Shown: positions 45,365 through 56,552, counted from the first letter of the stretch. The stretch is 64,000 bases of DNA from Timema cristinae (GCA_039000515.1 JBCFYV010011135.1:26925161-26989160), one strand, 5' to 3'. Program-made: numbers and translations. Notes: generated from the letters alone by a model not told the origin.

Positions 45365-45505
45365 TTTGATCATACGCTGATATATTAACTATGTCAAATG
45401 GTTTTAGAAGTTAGGAAGGTTATATTTATAGGAAGTGTACCCGTATTTGCGTGGAGGGAGAATGGAAAACCATTTTGGAAAGAAACTCCTCAGATCGATT
45501 TTCAA
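45365..45505 (-). repeat. SINE-B fragment
   Basis: GGAAGTGTACCCGTATTTGC, GTGGAGGGAGAATGGAAAAC: body only. Confidence 0.55.
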
Positions 45506-45710
45506 TCATTTAACCCCGGGGGAAGGGGATGTTTTAAAATATTGAAGTATTAACATAATATCTGGTCTACAGAAGACCTCGACGTTAGTTAAACATTCAA
45601 CCGTCAAGCGCTGTAGTCGATACGTAAGTGTTAAAAGAAAACTTGTATCGCCAGTGATTTATTTTATTTTAACTCCTTTGAATATATTTTCGATGTTAAC
45701 GTCCTTGCAT

Positions 45711-45955
45711 CGATGGCCGCGTGGTCTAAGGCGCTACTCTCGAAGAAAACTAGACCTCTGATGAAGGGGAGATCAAGGTTTTAATCTCGGTCAGGTGTAT
45801 TGAGAGTGTTTTTTTTTTTAATGGTTTCCCACTCTTTACCTCCACGCAAATTCAGCTACATTTCCTATAAATATAACCTCTCCAATCCCCAAAACTATTA
45901 TCGGTAATTAGTACATAAGCGTATAACCCAAACGGGTAGTAAGGCGCGATGCTAA
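45711..45955 (+). mobile_element. SINE-B copy
   Basis: Head CGATGGCCGCGTGGTCTAAGG, body, AATTAGTACATAAGCG and tail TATAACCCAAACGGGTAGT. Ends GCTAAAAAAA instead of an AAT run. Confidence 0.8.
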
Positions 45956-46189
45956 AAAAAACAAGTCCTTTGGAGAAAATTAATCGGAAACTTTTAAAAA
46001 TTTGGATATCTCGATTGGGCCTATTCGTTCCATTTAAATAGAAATAAAAAAAATATTCAAACTGAATATTTTCAGCACTGTAAAAATCAGTCGTACCAAC
46101 TATAAGGTAAAAAAAAATCCCACAGCGCCCGAGATAGAAATTCCTGAACGATACAGATAACAATAAAAAAAACTTCACTCTCACTCGTA

Positions 46190-46735
46190 AGGATGTATCA
46201 TCTTACTACCCATCCGAGCTATCCGTAATTCTACCTTAATAGAGGTAGGGATAATAAAGGTAGAATTTGAAAGAAATTTACCCGTGTTTTATATCGATAC
46301 TATGGTGACCTGGTGGTCTAGAGGTAAGGTGTCAGACTTCTGTGCTGAGGGGTCCGGGGATCAATCCTCGGTCCCGGCACAGATTTATCTGATTACCAAA
46401 CCCTTCCTTCACCTCTGACAAGGCGTGTATTAATCACAACTTGTGAATGTGTGGAATGCCCAGGCCTCCACCGTGGTTCGGATACCACGTTAAACTGTAG
46501 GTCCTCCATTTCATCTCACAATCACCCTACCATTACACATTAGCGTAAGTGCGTATAACCCGAACGGGTAGTAAGACGTGGTGTTAATAATAATAATAAT
46601 AATAAATGGATACTATGGGAAAAGCAACACACTTAAGACACCTTGCCTAGATTCAAACCCTGACCTCCCCGTCAGAGACAGACCTTATTATACGAGCTTT
46701 GACACAGATGGTTACCGATTAGGGTATAAAGTTGT
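46190..46735 (-). mobile_element. SINE-B copy interrupted by SINE-A
   Basis: TCATCTTACTACCCATCC tail complement, body to TTTACCCGTGTTT, SINE-A, then GATTCAAACCCTGACCTCC and a decayed head. Confidence 0.65.
46304..46602 (+). mobile_element. SINE-A nested in SINE-B
   Basis: Complete long-subtype copy between CGATACTATGG and GGATACTATGG. Confidence 0.85.
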
Positions 46736-46932
46736 ACTAATAAAAATAAATGGTACGATAAAATCGTCCAAATTGTAAAAAAAAAACAAAAAAAAAAAGC
46801 CAAATAATTTTTTTGTTTGAAAAAACAAGTAAACAATATTATTTATAGTGTATAAAACTCTCCAAGTAGCCAATTTTATCTAAATTGTTAAAGGCATTTA
46901 AAAAAAGAATTTTCAAAAGTCCGTTATTATTA

Positions 46933-47136
46933 CAGGGTGGCCCACAGAAAAGTAGCCAGCCTTCTATATCCAGCAGGCGCCTCACTCTGAATTGGAGGGC
47001 AATCCCCTTTAGACAAGCAGTTCACTTGCTCATTCTTCGTGTCACAATATGGGTGGAAGGGGATTGCCCTCCTCCAATTCAAAGTGAGGCGCCCGCTGGA
47101 TATAGGAGGCGGGCTACTTTTCCGTGGGCCACCCTG
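46933..47136. mobile_element. TA-flanked MITE 1, 204 bp
   Basis: Ends CAGGGTGGCCCAC and its complement, with arms of about 80 bases (CAATTGGAGGGCAATCCCC region) and a short centre. TA on each side (46931-46932 and 47137-47138) suggests a Tc1/mariner-type mobiliser. Confidence 0.8.
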
Positions 47137-47161
47137 TATATTATCCTTGATATTAGAGCTA

Positions 47162-47425
47162 CAGTAGCCCCGTGGCTTCTTTGGTGCTGACTGACAGCTC
47201 ACAGCTGACAAGTTAAAAGCTTTGAAAAATTACCACACAACAAATTATGTATCCCTACGCCGAACCATATGATCTGCAAAAACATGTGTTAGCAGCTCTC
47301 ACTTCTGACGGTCAAAATTTAGGTACATACCTAAATTGTCAAAATTTAGGTATATACCTAAATGATGAGTGTCAAAAGTCAGCTGTGAACTGTCAGTCAG
47401 CACCAAAGAAGCCACGGGGCTACTG
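47162..47425. mobile_element. TA-flanked MITE 2, 264 bp
   Basis: Arms of about 47 bases starting CAGTAGCCCCGTGGCTTC, differing at one position. TA on both sides. The centre contains repeated AATTTAGGTA/TACCTAAAT palindromes. It lies only 25 bases from MITE 1. Confidence 0.85.
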
Positions 47426-48031
47426 TATAAACAATCATGATAAGTCCTCAAGGTCTGACAGTCCAAATATCGAGTTTGAGCAAAATCCATTTGACCATTT
47501 CCGGTGTAGCCTCAGGTTCAAAGATACAGACAGATAGACAGTATTGTAAGAGGGTCTTATTGAGTCCGGGAGTCGAATAGATACGTCAAGATAAATCATC
47601 ACCTGGAGGGAATGTTTACAATTACAATAGCTTCTATATATGAGGAGGTAAAACATTAACTATACGATAAAAAAAAAGCCTGTACTAATGTTTTATAATT
47701 TGGTTTTATCCAATTAATGAAGAGATTTACTTTGTAATTAGATTTTCTAAAAGTTTTACAGCTATAGCAAAAACTAATATAAAGGAGAAATGTAATTTAA
47801 AGGGTTTTTTTTTATTTAAAAAAAAGTTAGAGAAATATACAGATCTATAGACAGGGATAAAAGTGTAGAGACGTGTTTGAAAATAACTTTATTATGTTTG
47901 TTTTACCAGACATAATTACGTTTACTCTTTTTTTTACCTGTCCTGGGCTATAGAGAGTGTTTCAAAATATATCAACTTTATTTACTCTGGAAGGCAAGAA
48001 ACTTTAATAATATTTATAGAAGTTTATTTGA
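47426..48031. other. AT-rich spacer, nothing recognised
   Basis: No gene or repeat identified. Confidence 0.35.
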
Positions 48032-48320
48032 TTAATCTATTTGTGGAATTTAATGTTCACTTTTCGAACCGACTGATTATATCAGCACACTAGAATTTCT
48101 TTGAGTGAGAACGAAAGAACCTACCAATTTTGCCGGAAGAGGTTTCTTCACAAACCTTCCAAGGGTCTTTCACACGCCACAATCGACATGGGATTGACGG
48201 CTTTGCTTCCCCTCCGAAGGAAGTTGTGCTACAGTTTTTTTTTTATCGTTTAAGAAAAATCCGTCTACCCTAAAATCGGGTCCTGAGGCAAACACTTTAC
48301 CTCAAGAGCCACAATGTCGA
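48032..48320 (-). mobile_element. SINE-C copy, diverged
   Basis: ACTGATTATATCAGCACAC, CACACGCCACAATCGACATG and CCTCCGAAGGAAGTTGTGC are the complement of the SINE-C body. The head is decayed. Confidence 0.65.
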
Positions 48321-48658
48321 TTTTTAGAAATTACTAAACAATTTTTATATATTTTTGCGTTAAGTCATATGGTATGCAGTTGTCAATTTTGATTTAACTA
48401 TCAATATCTATAGTAAAATGCTATTAACCTTGGCCGTAAAATAAATTCTATAAGTGCCTTCCAAATAAAATTCTACAGGGTTGACACTATTTTCCCAATA
48501 CGTAATTCCTTTTGATTTACAGGCTGACAAGAAGGAATTCCCATTTTTTCAAAACTTCTAGAGAGGAGTGAAATTTCGTTTTAATCGTGAAAATTTTCTA
48601 CCTTTAGATTATCATGGATCTTTTCATTTTATGTAACCACGAAAAATTGGGTCTTGAA

Positions 48659-50110
48659 ATTCTGTCTGTCCCTCTGTCCATCTGTCTTTCCCTCTGTCCG
48701 TCTGTCTGTCCCTCTGTCCGTCTGTCTGTCCCTCTGTCCGTCTGTCTGTCCCTCTGTCCGTCTGTCTGTCCCTCTGTCCGTCTGTCTGTCCCTCTGTCCG
48801 TCTGTCTGTCCGTCTGTCTGTCCCTCTGTCCGTCTGTCTGTCCCTCTGTCAGTCTGTCTGTCCCTCTGTCCGTCTGTCCGTCCCTCTGTCCGTCTGTCTG
48901 TCCCTCTGTCAGTCTGTCTGTCCCTCTGTCCATCTGTCTGTCCCTCTGTCCGTCTGTCTGTCCCTCTGTCCGTCTGTCTGTCCCTCTGTCCGTCTGTCTG
49001 TCCGTCTGTCTGTCCCTCTGTCAGTCTGTCTGTCCCTCTGTCCGTCTGTCCGTCCCTCTGTCCGTCTGTCTGTCCCTCTGTCAGTCTGTCTGTCCCTCTG
49101 TCCATCTGTCTGTCCCTCTGTCCGTCTGTCTGTCCCTCTGTCCGTCTGTCTGTCCCTCTGTCCGTCTGTCTGTCCGTCTGTCTGTCCCTCTGTCAGTCTG
49201 TCTGTCCCTCTGTCCGTCTGTCCGTCCCTCTGTCCGTCTGTCTGTCCCTCTGTCCATCTGTCTGTCCCTCTGTCCATCTGTCTGTCCCTCTGTCCGTCTG
49301 TCTGTCCCTCTGTCCGTCTGTCTGTCCCTCTGTCCGTCTGTCTGTCCGTCTGTCTGTCCCTCTGTCAGTCTGTCTGTCCCTCTGTCCGTCTGTCCGTCCC
49401 TCTGTCCGTCTGTCTGTCCCTCTGTCAGTCTGTCTGTCACTCTGTCCGTCTGTCTGTCCGTCTGTCTGTCCCTCTGTCCGTCTGTCTGTCCCTCTGTCAG
49501 TCTGTCTGTCCCTCTGTCCGTCTGTCTGTCCCTCTGTCAGTCTGTCTGTCCCTCTGTCCGTCTGTCTGTCCCTCTGTCCGTCTGTCTGTCCCTCTGTCCG
49601 TCTGTCTGTCCGTCTGTCTGTCCCTCTGTCCGTCTGTCTGTCCCTCTGTCAGTCTGTCTGTCCCTCTGTCCGTCTGTCCGTCCCTCTGTCCGTCTGTCTG
49701 TCCCTCTGTCAGTCTGTCTGTCCCTCTGTCCATCTGTCTGTCCCTCTGTCAGTCTGTCTGTCCCTCTGTCCATCTGTCTGTCCCTCTGTCCATCTGTCTG
49801 TCCCTCTGTCCGTCTGTCTGTCCCTCTGTCCGTCTGTCTGTCCCTCTGTCCGTCTGTCTGTCCGTCTGTCTGTCCCTCTGTCCGTCTGTCTGTCCCTCTG
49901 TCCGTCTGTCTGTCCGTCTGTCTGTCCCTCTGTCAGTCTGTCTGTCCCTCTGTCCGTCTGTCCGTCCCTCTGTCCGTCTGTCTGTCCCTCTGTCAGTCTG
50001 TCTGTCCCTCTGTCCGTCTGTCCGTCCCTCTGTCCATCTGTCTTTCCCTCTGTCCGTCTGTCTGTCACTCTGTCCGTCTGTCTTTCCCTCTGTCCATCTG
50101 TCTTTCCCTC
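48659..50110 (+). repeat. TCTG/TCCG minisatellite, about 20-bp unit, 1.45 kb
   Basis: Units built from TCCCTCTGTCCGTCTGTCTG with TCAG, TCCA and TCCG variants, and 12-base insertions (TCTGTCCGTCTG). Blocks of variants recur in the same order. Stop-free frames of over 500 codons on the plus strand (Ser/Leu/Pro/Cys/Val) and Asp/Arg/Thr/Gln frames on the minus strand are composition artefacts. Confidence 0.97.
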
Positions 50111-50357
50111 TTGGTATTTAGATGTCATATGGTCCGTGTTAAATATTTATTCTAAATGTAAAATTAAATGTAGTTTTCCGATTAATGATTTTTGAATATT
50201 CAAGATTTATTAAAATTTACTTAAATATTTTTATTTAAATTATATATCAATAGTATTTTATTTGACTTTTAAAATAATATGATTGTTTTCCCCCCTAAAC
50301 CAAAATTACCGATTTTAGGAAATTGTGTTCCAATATCCCCCCCCCCCTCCACCCGCC

Positions 50358-50606
50358 ATCACATTGTCTTACTACCTGTTCAGGTTATATACATATATTA
50401 TAATTATTCTAATGGAATAAGGGATGAGAAAGGAAGCATTTTAGAAGTAATATACCCGCATTTGCGTGGAAGGTGAGAGGGAAATCATCTATTTAAAAAA
50501 AACTCAGTAGACATAACAGGGATTTGAACACTGATCTTTCCATTCATCATCAGACCAGTATAACAAGAGAGTCACGCCTTGGACCATGTGGCCACCGAAG
50601 CGGGTA
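50358..50606 (-). mobile_element. SINE-B copy, diverged
   Basis: CACATTGTCTTACTACCTG tail complement, body CCGCATTTGCGTGGAAGG, head complement GTGGCCACCGAAGCGGG. Confidence 0.7.
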
Positions 50607-50853
50607 TTCTTATTTTAAATACTTTTTTTTTTTCGGGAATTTTTTGTCACGGTCGGATCATTTTGGTGTTGATGTTATTGTGGGTATAAATTTAATTAAT
50701 TGTAAATTATTTTAATATGAATTTTATAATAGTAATATTAGTCAAATAAAAAAAAATTATAAAACAGAAAAACAGAAATAAGAACCTAAACCTATCTAAG
50801 AAACAAAAAAAAAAAAAAAAAGAATTTATTTTTTATTTTTTAACTAACAAGAT

Positions 50854-51155
50854 GGTGACCTGGCGGTCTAGGGGTAAGGTGTCAGACTTCTGTGCTGGCG
50901 GCCGGGGTTCAATCCTCGGTCCCAGCAAAGATTTATCTGATTACCAAACCCTTCCTTCACCTCTGACAAGACGCGTATTAATCACAACTTGTGAATGTGG
51001 GGAATGCCAGGCCTCCACCGTGGTTCGGATCCCACGTTAAACTGTAGATCCTTCATTTCATCTCACAATCACCCTACCATTACACATTAGCGTAAGTGCG
51101 TATAACCCGAACGGGTAGTAAGACGCGGTGCTAATAATAATAATAATAATAATAA
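50854..51155 (+). mobile_element. SINE-A copy with TSD
   Basis: Complete, long subtype, between TAACTAACAAGAT and TAACTAACAAGAT. Confidence 0.92.
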
Positions 51156-51379
51156 TAACTAACAAGATCCAGAACCGGTACCAAAAACCGTTTGCTGGTT
51201 GTACTGGTACAAGAACTATGACCCGTTAAATATATCGGTTCGACTCCCAGCCCGCGACACACAACGTGTCAAGGGGTTGAAAGCCCTAAAGCGAGACCGG
51301 GGATATAACGATCAATACAAAGCGTCGGTACGACAGACGACCTCACGTCGCGAAGCCCATTCACGTAAAAACTTCACAC
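51156..51379. other. Short GC-richer unique stretch
   Basis: Contains GGTTCGACTCCCAGCCCGCG, B-box-like. A 67-codon open frame has no recognised motif. Confidence 0.3.
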
Positions 51380-51416
51380 GCTTCTGTGACCACATGACCT
51401 AAGGCGCTACTCTCGC

Positions 51417-51450
<34 letters not shown>

Positions 51451-51945
51451 GCATCGCGTCTTACTACCCGTTCGGGTTATACGCACTCACTCTAATGTGT
51501 AATGGTAGGGTGATTGTGAGATGAAATGGAGGACCTGCAGTTTAACGTGGGATCCGAACCACGGTGGAGGCCTGGCATTCCCACACATTCACAAGTTGTG
51601 ATTAATACACGTCTTGTCAGAGGTGAAGGAAGGGTTTGGTAATCAGATAAATATGTGCCGGGACCGGGGATTGAACCCCGGACCCTCAGCACAGAAGTCT
51701 GACACCTTACCCCCTAGACCACCAGGTCACCTAATACTCTCGCAGTAGACTAGATTGCCGATGACGGGGGATATCGAGGTTCGAATCTCGGTCAGGGTGT
51801 TTGAGGGTGGATCTTTCAAAATTGTTTTCCATTCTCTCCATCCAGGCAAATGCTGTTATATTTCTTCTAAATATTTCTAATCCATAAAACTATTAGTGTA
51901 ATTAGTACGTATAACCCAGAACACTAGTAAGATGCGGTACTAAGA
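51380..51945 (+). mobile_element. SINE-B copy interrupted by SINE-A
   Basis: Head CTAAGGCGCTACTCTCGCAGTA, SINE-A, then TACTCTCGCAGTAGACTAG, B box GAGGTTCGAATCTCGG, body and a decayed tail. Confidence 0.8.
51421..51731 (-). mobile_element. SINE-A nested in SINE-B head
   Basis: Complete long-subtype copy. TSD TACTCTCGCAGTA comes from the SINE-B head itself. Confidence 0.92.
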
Positions 51946-51956
51946 AAATAATATTT

Positions 51957-52200
51957 TTTTACAACGTCTTACTACCCGTTCGGACTATATTAGGTATACT
52001 AGTTGGATAGGGTTGAGTAATATAGATTTAAAGATGAAATATACAAGTATTTGTGTGAAAGAAGAGTTGATTCTTTATTAGCTAAAAAAAACAACCTTAA
52101 TAAGACCAACCATGATTCGAACCCCGATACCCCTGTCACACCTGTGTTCCAGTCTAGTGTGAGACTGAAGCGTTAGACCATTTTACCACCGATGTGGGTA
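51957..52200 (-). mobile_element. SINE-B copy, diverged
   Basis: CAACGTCTTACTACCCGTTC tail complement, body, ATGATTCGAACCCCGATAC, head complement ACCACCGATGTGGG. Confidence 0.7.
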
Positions 52201-52679
52201 TTATTATTTTCAATATTATGAATAGTGTGAAGGCCAGAAAGAAAATAATATTATTATTCTGCAAAAAACTTGGTGATGTGAAATCCCTCCGAACAAATTG
52301 GAAATCCATCTCTTCACAAATCAAAATTCGTGGGATTGCGTATCGGAAAGGAAAAGTAAAAGAAGAATCAGATGGTACGGATTGGTGGGGGGAGGAGGGG
52401 AGAGAAAGGGAGGTATGTTATCAGCTCTTTGCAGCTATTTTTAAACTTTTATTTGCCGCCTGTTAGCTATACTCATCGCAAGGTACATCTGTACTTCTGG
52501 TTGCGTGCTCTGAAAACATCAGGCGGTAGTCAGCATGGGAAGGGATAGCCTTAGAACAAAAGAATATATATTCTTCCTACATTTACAGAAAGGAATTTTG
52601 ATAATTATTTTGTCACATTTTTTTGTCTGTCAAAAAGTACAGTTACAGATTAATTTTTTGAAGTATGAGTATAGCTACC
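52201..52679. other. Spacer, no gene supported
   Basis: A 90-codon frame (52194-52466) has no recognisable domain and no splice context. Confidence 0.35.
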
Positions 52680-52893
52680 ATTTGGGCTATAATGTGTTAA
52701 AGAGGAATAAGGTTGAATTTAGAGGGAGTATACCCAAATTTGCCTCAAAGGAGGGTTAAAATACAATTCAGAAAAAAAAATTACCATCAGTACACCTGAC
52801 CGGGATTCAACCCCCGATCAAACCATCATCGTCAGTCGACCTTATTGTGAGAATTACACTTTAGATTAGACCATTCGATCACCAGAGCGGGTG
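52680..52893 (-). mobile_element. SINE-B copy, diverged
   Basis: GAGGGAGTATACCCAAATTT body, GACCGGGATTCAACCCCCG, head complement GATCACCAGAGCGGG. Confidence 0.65.
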
Positions 52894-53341
52894 GCGATCT
52901 CACTTAAAAGAAGCTCGAACCACGTGGCTATAGTTTTTCTGAAAAATACTTTTCAAACCAAAGAAAGGTGACTTGAGAAAAATATTTGAAGAGGTATTTT
53001 TTTTTACCAAGTTTTACTTCCTGTTGGTTATTTATACCGACGGGGTAGGAAATGATTAATGTAATAATATAATATAACTATGGCGGCATTTACGTGAAAG
53101 GATAATTGCGTAACAGTTTTAGGGAGGGGGGGGGACGAATGCATGCCCACCTCTTTGGCTTCAAGCTTTGATCTTTACGTCAACAGGCAATTTTGTTTAC
53201 AACGTGCCAGAAGCTTATTAGACTGTGATTACTTGTGAGGGAGTAAACAAAAAACTAGATTCTACTATAAAAAAAAATTAATTGTCTTTAATTAATTTCA
53301 ACCAAGGTGTATCACAAACCTGAAGGGCACTATTTCCAGCG

Positions 53342-53410
53342 CTGTTGTATTTCTTATGTTAATGTCAGTTCTGAAGCTTCAAAACCACTAAAACAATCCT
53401 CAATTATTTT
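53342..53410 (-). repeat. Satellite B monomer, first part
   Basis: TGTATTTCTTATG, TAATGTCAGTTCTGAAGCTTC, ACCACTAAAACAATCCTCAA: the reverse complement of the satellite B unit, broken after CAATTATT. Confidence 0.85.
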
Positions 53411-53504
53411 AATATTTTAGAAAACATTCTAAAAGAATAATTTGAAAGTAACGAGTGGTTATTTGAAATTAAGGAGTGGTTATTTGAAATTAAGGAGTGG
53501 TTAT

Positions 53505-54495
53505 AGTGAAAGTTAAGACTTAGACAAGTTGATCTAGAAAATTTTAAATATTAATTTATAAATTAAGCAGTTAATAAAGTGTGTGTTTAATGTATTATGT
53601 GAAATTGACAAGCACTAAAATGTACAATTTAAATAAAATTTCCATAGAGAAACATAGTAGTGTTATATGAATAATTAGATAAAATTATAATGCATCATCA
53701 ACTAAAAATATAATGCTCAAACGAGTTGATGAAATGTCTTAAAACATAAGTTGACACATTAAAATATTAATACAATAAATATAATATACAATATAACGTG
53801 ATATAAACAATGTTCTTAAGTCCAGATTTGTTTTTAAATTAAATAATAAAAATTAAGTTAACATCCACCAAACTTATTAAAACAAATAAGTTGAAGTAAT
53901 TTATGTAATTTAGAATGACCTGTCTTGTCTGTGTTTGTGTTCCATTATTATTATTTGACATCCAGCACTGGAAAAAGATGTCTGGGTTATTTAATTCCTA
54001 CATGTTTCGGTACTATGGTACCATAATCATGGATACTGAAAATGAAATTAAATAAGGTATGGTGATATTGTAGTATTCATGATTATGGTATCATAGTACC
54101 GAAATGTATCGGAATAAAGTAATCCAAGACATAATTTCCAGAGCTGGATGTGAAAATGAATAATGGGACACAAACACAGACAAGACTTAAATCATTCTTA
54201 TCAGTAGTAGATGTTAAATTAATTTTTATTATTTAATTTCAAAACAAATCTGGACTTAAGAACATTGTTTATATCACGTTATATTGTATATTATATTTAT
54301 TGTATTAATATTGTATTATAATTTTATCTAATTATTCATATAATACACTACTATGTTTCTCTATGGAAATTTTATTTAAATTGTACATTTTAGTGCTTGT
54401 CAATTTCACATTAACTACTTTTATTAACGGCTTGATTTATAAATTAATTTTTTAATTTTCTAGATCAACTTGTCTAAAAGTCTTAACTTTCATAA
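53505..54495. mobile_element. Foldback element, about 1 kb
   Basis: Left arm 53505 to about 54036, right arm about 54073-54495, complementary almost throughout. Markers: GACAAGTTGATCTAGAAAAT with ATTTTCTAGATCAACTTGTC; CTATGTTTCTCTATGGAAAT with its complement; GACAAGACA-type words near the centre; TTTCGGTACTATGGTACC near the tip. The left arm carries about 80-100 extra bases. The spacer is about 37 bases. No coding capacity seen. Confidence 0.9.
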
Positions 54496-54520
54496 ATTAT
54501 CTTAGAATATCGGTTGTGAA
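54494..54520 (-). repeat. Satellite B monomer, continuation
   Basis: AATTATCTTAGAATATCGG then TTGTGAA continues the satellite B unit exactly where the first part stopped. The repeated AATTAT may be part of a TSD. Confidence 0.7.
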
Positions 54521-54744
54521 CTTATTAAAAATAAGTTTATTTAATCGCGGATATTTTTTTCACCGATTTTATTGATCTCAAAACTGAGGTATTTCACGTG
54601 AAACGTCCTTATAAAATCAAAATTTTATTTTTAAATAACAAAACTCAATGTAAAAGAGTTTTCAATCCTTTTGGTATAAGTCGATACTTTTCAACTCAAA
54701 TATACCTTGGAACAATATCTTAAAATTACTAAAACTAACCTTCT

Positions 54745-54988
54745 TTGGTGACCGCATGGTCTAAGACGCTACTCTCACAGTCAACTAGACTGACAATTAC
54801 TGGGAGATACAAAGTTCGAATCTCGGTCGAGTTTACTGAAGGAGGTTTTCCAAAAATGGTATTTCCACTCTTCATACATACAAATGCGGGCACACTTCAT
54901 CTAACTATAACATTACTAATCCCTAAAAACCATTGGCGTAATTAGTACATAAGTGTATAACCCGAACGGGTAGTAAGACGCGGTGCTA
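54745..54988 (+). mobile_element. SINE-B copy
   Basis: TGGTGACCGCATGGTCTAAG head, AAGTTCGAATCTCGG B box, body and intact tail ending GCTAAAATAAC. Confidence 0.8.
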
Positions 54989-54989
54989 A

Positions 54990-55305
54990 AATAACTAAAA
55001 CCAACTCTTAAATAACGCGAAGTGTCTAAATACCTACGACGCCCCCTTAGGTCAGACCGGACATGTAATTAAACAAAGAAAGGCGCAAACAATTAATAAA
55101 ATGACAGAAATTCAATTAATATCAAGCCAGGATTCTACCACTAAATAGGACTTAATCCAATACAATGGAAGGTATTAATTAACATGCAAATGAAGTTAAA
55201 CGGATTTAAGACACTTTCGTATTAAATATTACGTACACACAGTATCAATTAAAAGTAGACACCGTCATCCAGTACAGTTTTCTTAGAAAGAAAGTTTGAT
55301 AAAAT
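54990..55305. other. Spacer, nothing recognised
   Basis: No gene or repeat identified. Confidence 0.35.
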
Positions 55306-55589
55306 AGTATTATTATTATTAGCACCGCGTCTTAATACCCGTTCGAGTTATACGCACTTAAGCTAATGTGTAATGGTAGGGTGATTGTAAGATGAAATGG
55401 AGGATCTACAGTTTAACGTGGGATCCGAACCACGGTGGGAGGCCTGGCATTCCCCACATTCACAAGATGTCTTGTCAGCGGTGAAGGAAGGGTTTGGTAA
55501 TCAGATAAATCTGTGCCAGGACCGAGGATTGAACCGCGGACCCCAAGCACAGAAGTCCGACACCTTACCCCCTAGACCACCAGGTCACC
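55306..55589 (-). mobile_element. SINE-A copy with TSD
   Basis: Complete short-subtype copy between GTTTGATAAAATA and GTTTGATAAAATA. Confidence 0.92.
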
Positions 55590-55724
55590 GGTTTGATAAA
55601 ATACAAATATATTTTTTACGGTCAAAACTGATTACATTTTACCAAATCGTTGTGTATTTTAAACAGAGCTTTCGTATAAAATTTGCTTTTTTTTTTTTTT
55701 TGTAAAATTGTTGTTTGTTACCCA

Positions 55725-56552
55725 GTCTGTTCAACTTGTATGAAGAGTGGTTAGTCAGGGAAGTCCTGGAGGGGCGTGGTAATTTCATAATTGTAGGGCG
55801 CTTCATCAAAACAATAAAACACGTAGATGATCTAGCATTGTTGGCCAAAAGAAAAGAAGAATTGCAGGGAATGATGGCCTGGCTGGTGTAGATAGGGAGA
55901 AGATATAGCATGGAGATCAACATTGAGAAGTTAAAACTGATGGCGGTTCAAAAAATGAAGAGCTACTGAAAATCAAAATAAGAAACAAAACATGGAGCAG
56001 TTCAAGCACCTGGGAAAACTTCTGACAAAGAATGCCTACTGGACCAAGGAAATCAGGTCGAGGATCGACAAGGACAAGGAAGCTTTAAACCAGAGTTGGG
56101 TTTGGAAATGAGAAATAAACTGATGAAATGATAAATTTGGAGCATCGTGCTGTTTGGAACAGAAACTTGGACTCTCTAGAATATGGAAAAGAAAGACTCG
56201 GAGAGCTTTTAAATGTTGCGCTGGAGAAGACTTGAGAAGATCAGGTGGAAAGACAGGGGGACAAATGAAGAGTGGGGTGAGAAGAGAAACATTTTGGATG
56301 TGATTCTTCGGTACAAATCAGACAGGATACATCCTTAGGAGGAACTGTCTTCTGTATGACGTCATAGAAGGAAAGGTTGAGGGAAAGAGGAGCTTAGAAA
56401 GGAGGAGGATTCAAATATTGGATGACTTGAAGAAAAGAAGAAAATTCTGGAAGCTGAAGGGGGAGGCAGAGGACAGGGTGCATTGGAGGTCTAAGTTTCA
56501 CTGACAAAAGGAATGGATTTCGTAAGACATAACACCTAATAATAATAATAAT
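55725..56552 (+). pseudogene. Non-LTR retrotransposon 3' part (reverse transcriptase remnant)
   Basis: Conceptual translation gives recognisable reverse transcriptase pieces: HVDDLALLAKRKEEL at 55820 (the YADD active-site box, with Y and A replaced), an IGRRYSMEINIEK block shortly after, then a VLFGTETWT block near 56145 and an RWRRLEKIRWKDRGTNEEW block near 56218-56270. Several stops and frameshifts interrupt it. This order is typical of RTE/jockey-like non-LTR elements; the clade is not settled. It ends in GTAAGACATAACACCTAATAATAAT, an AAT-type tail like that of the SINEs. 5'-truncated and dead. Confidence 0.85.

Noticed and set aside
46885..47211. About 100-codon frames on both strands with similar sequences
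   Set aside because: They read the two arms of the palindromic MITE at 46933-47136.
48604..50195. Several stop-free frames over 500 codons on the plus strand and repetitive Asp/Arg/Thr/Gln frames on the minus strand
   Set aside because: They are direct translations of the TCTG/TCCG minisatellite. Multiple frames are open at once and there is no coding signature.
55397..55705. 102-codon frame and similar frames across SINE copies (for example 22079-22414, 63180-63383)
   Set aside because: Recurrent translations of SINE-A sequence such as GLNPG and RPPGH words; not genes.
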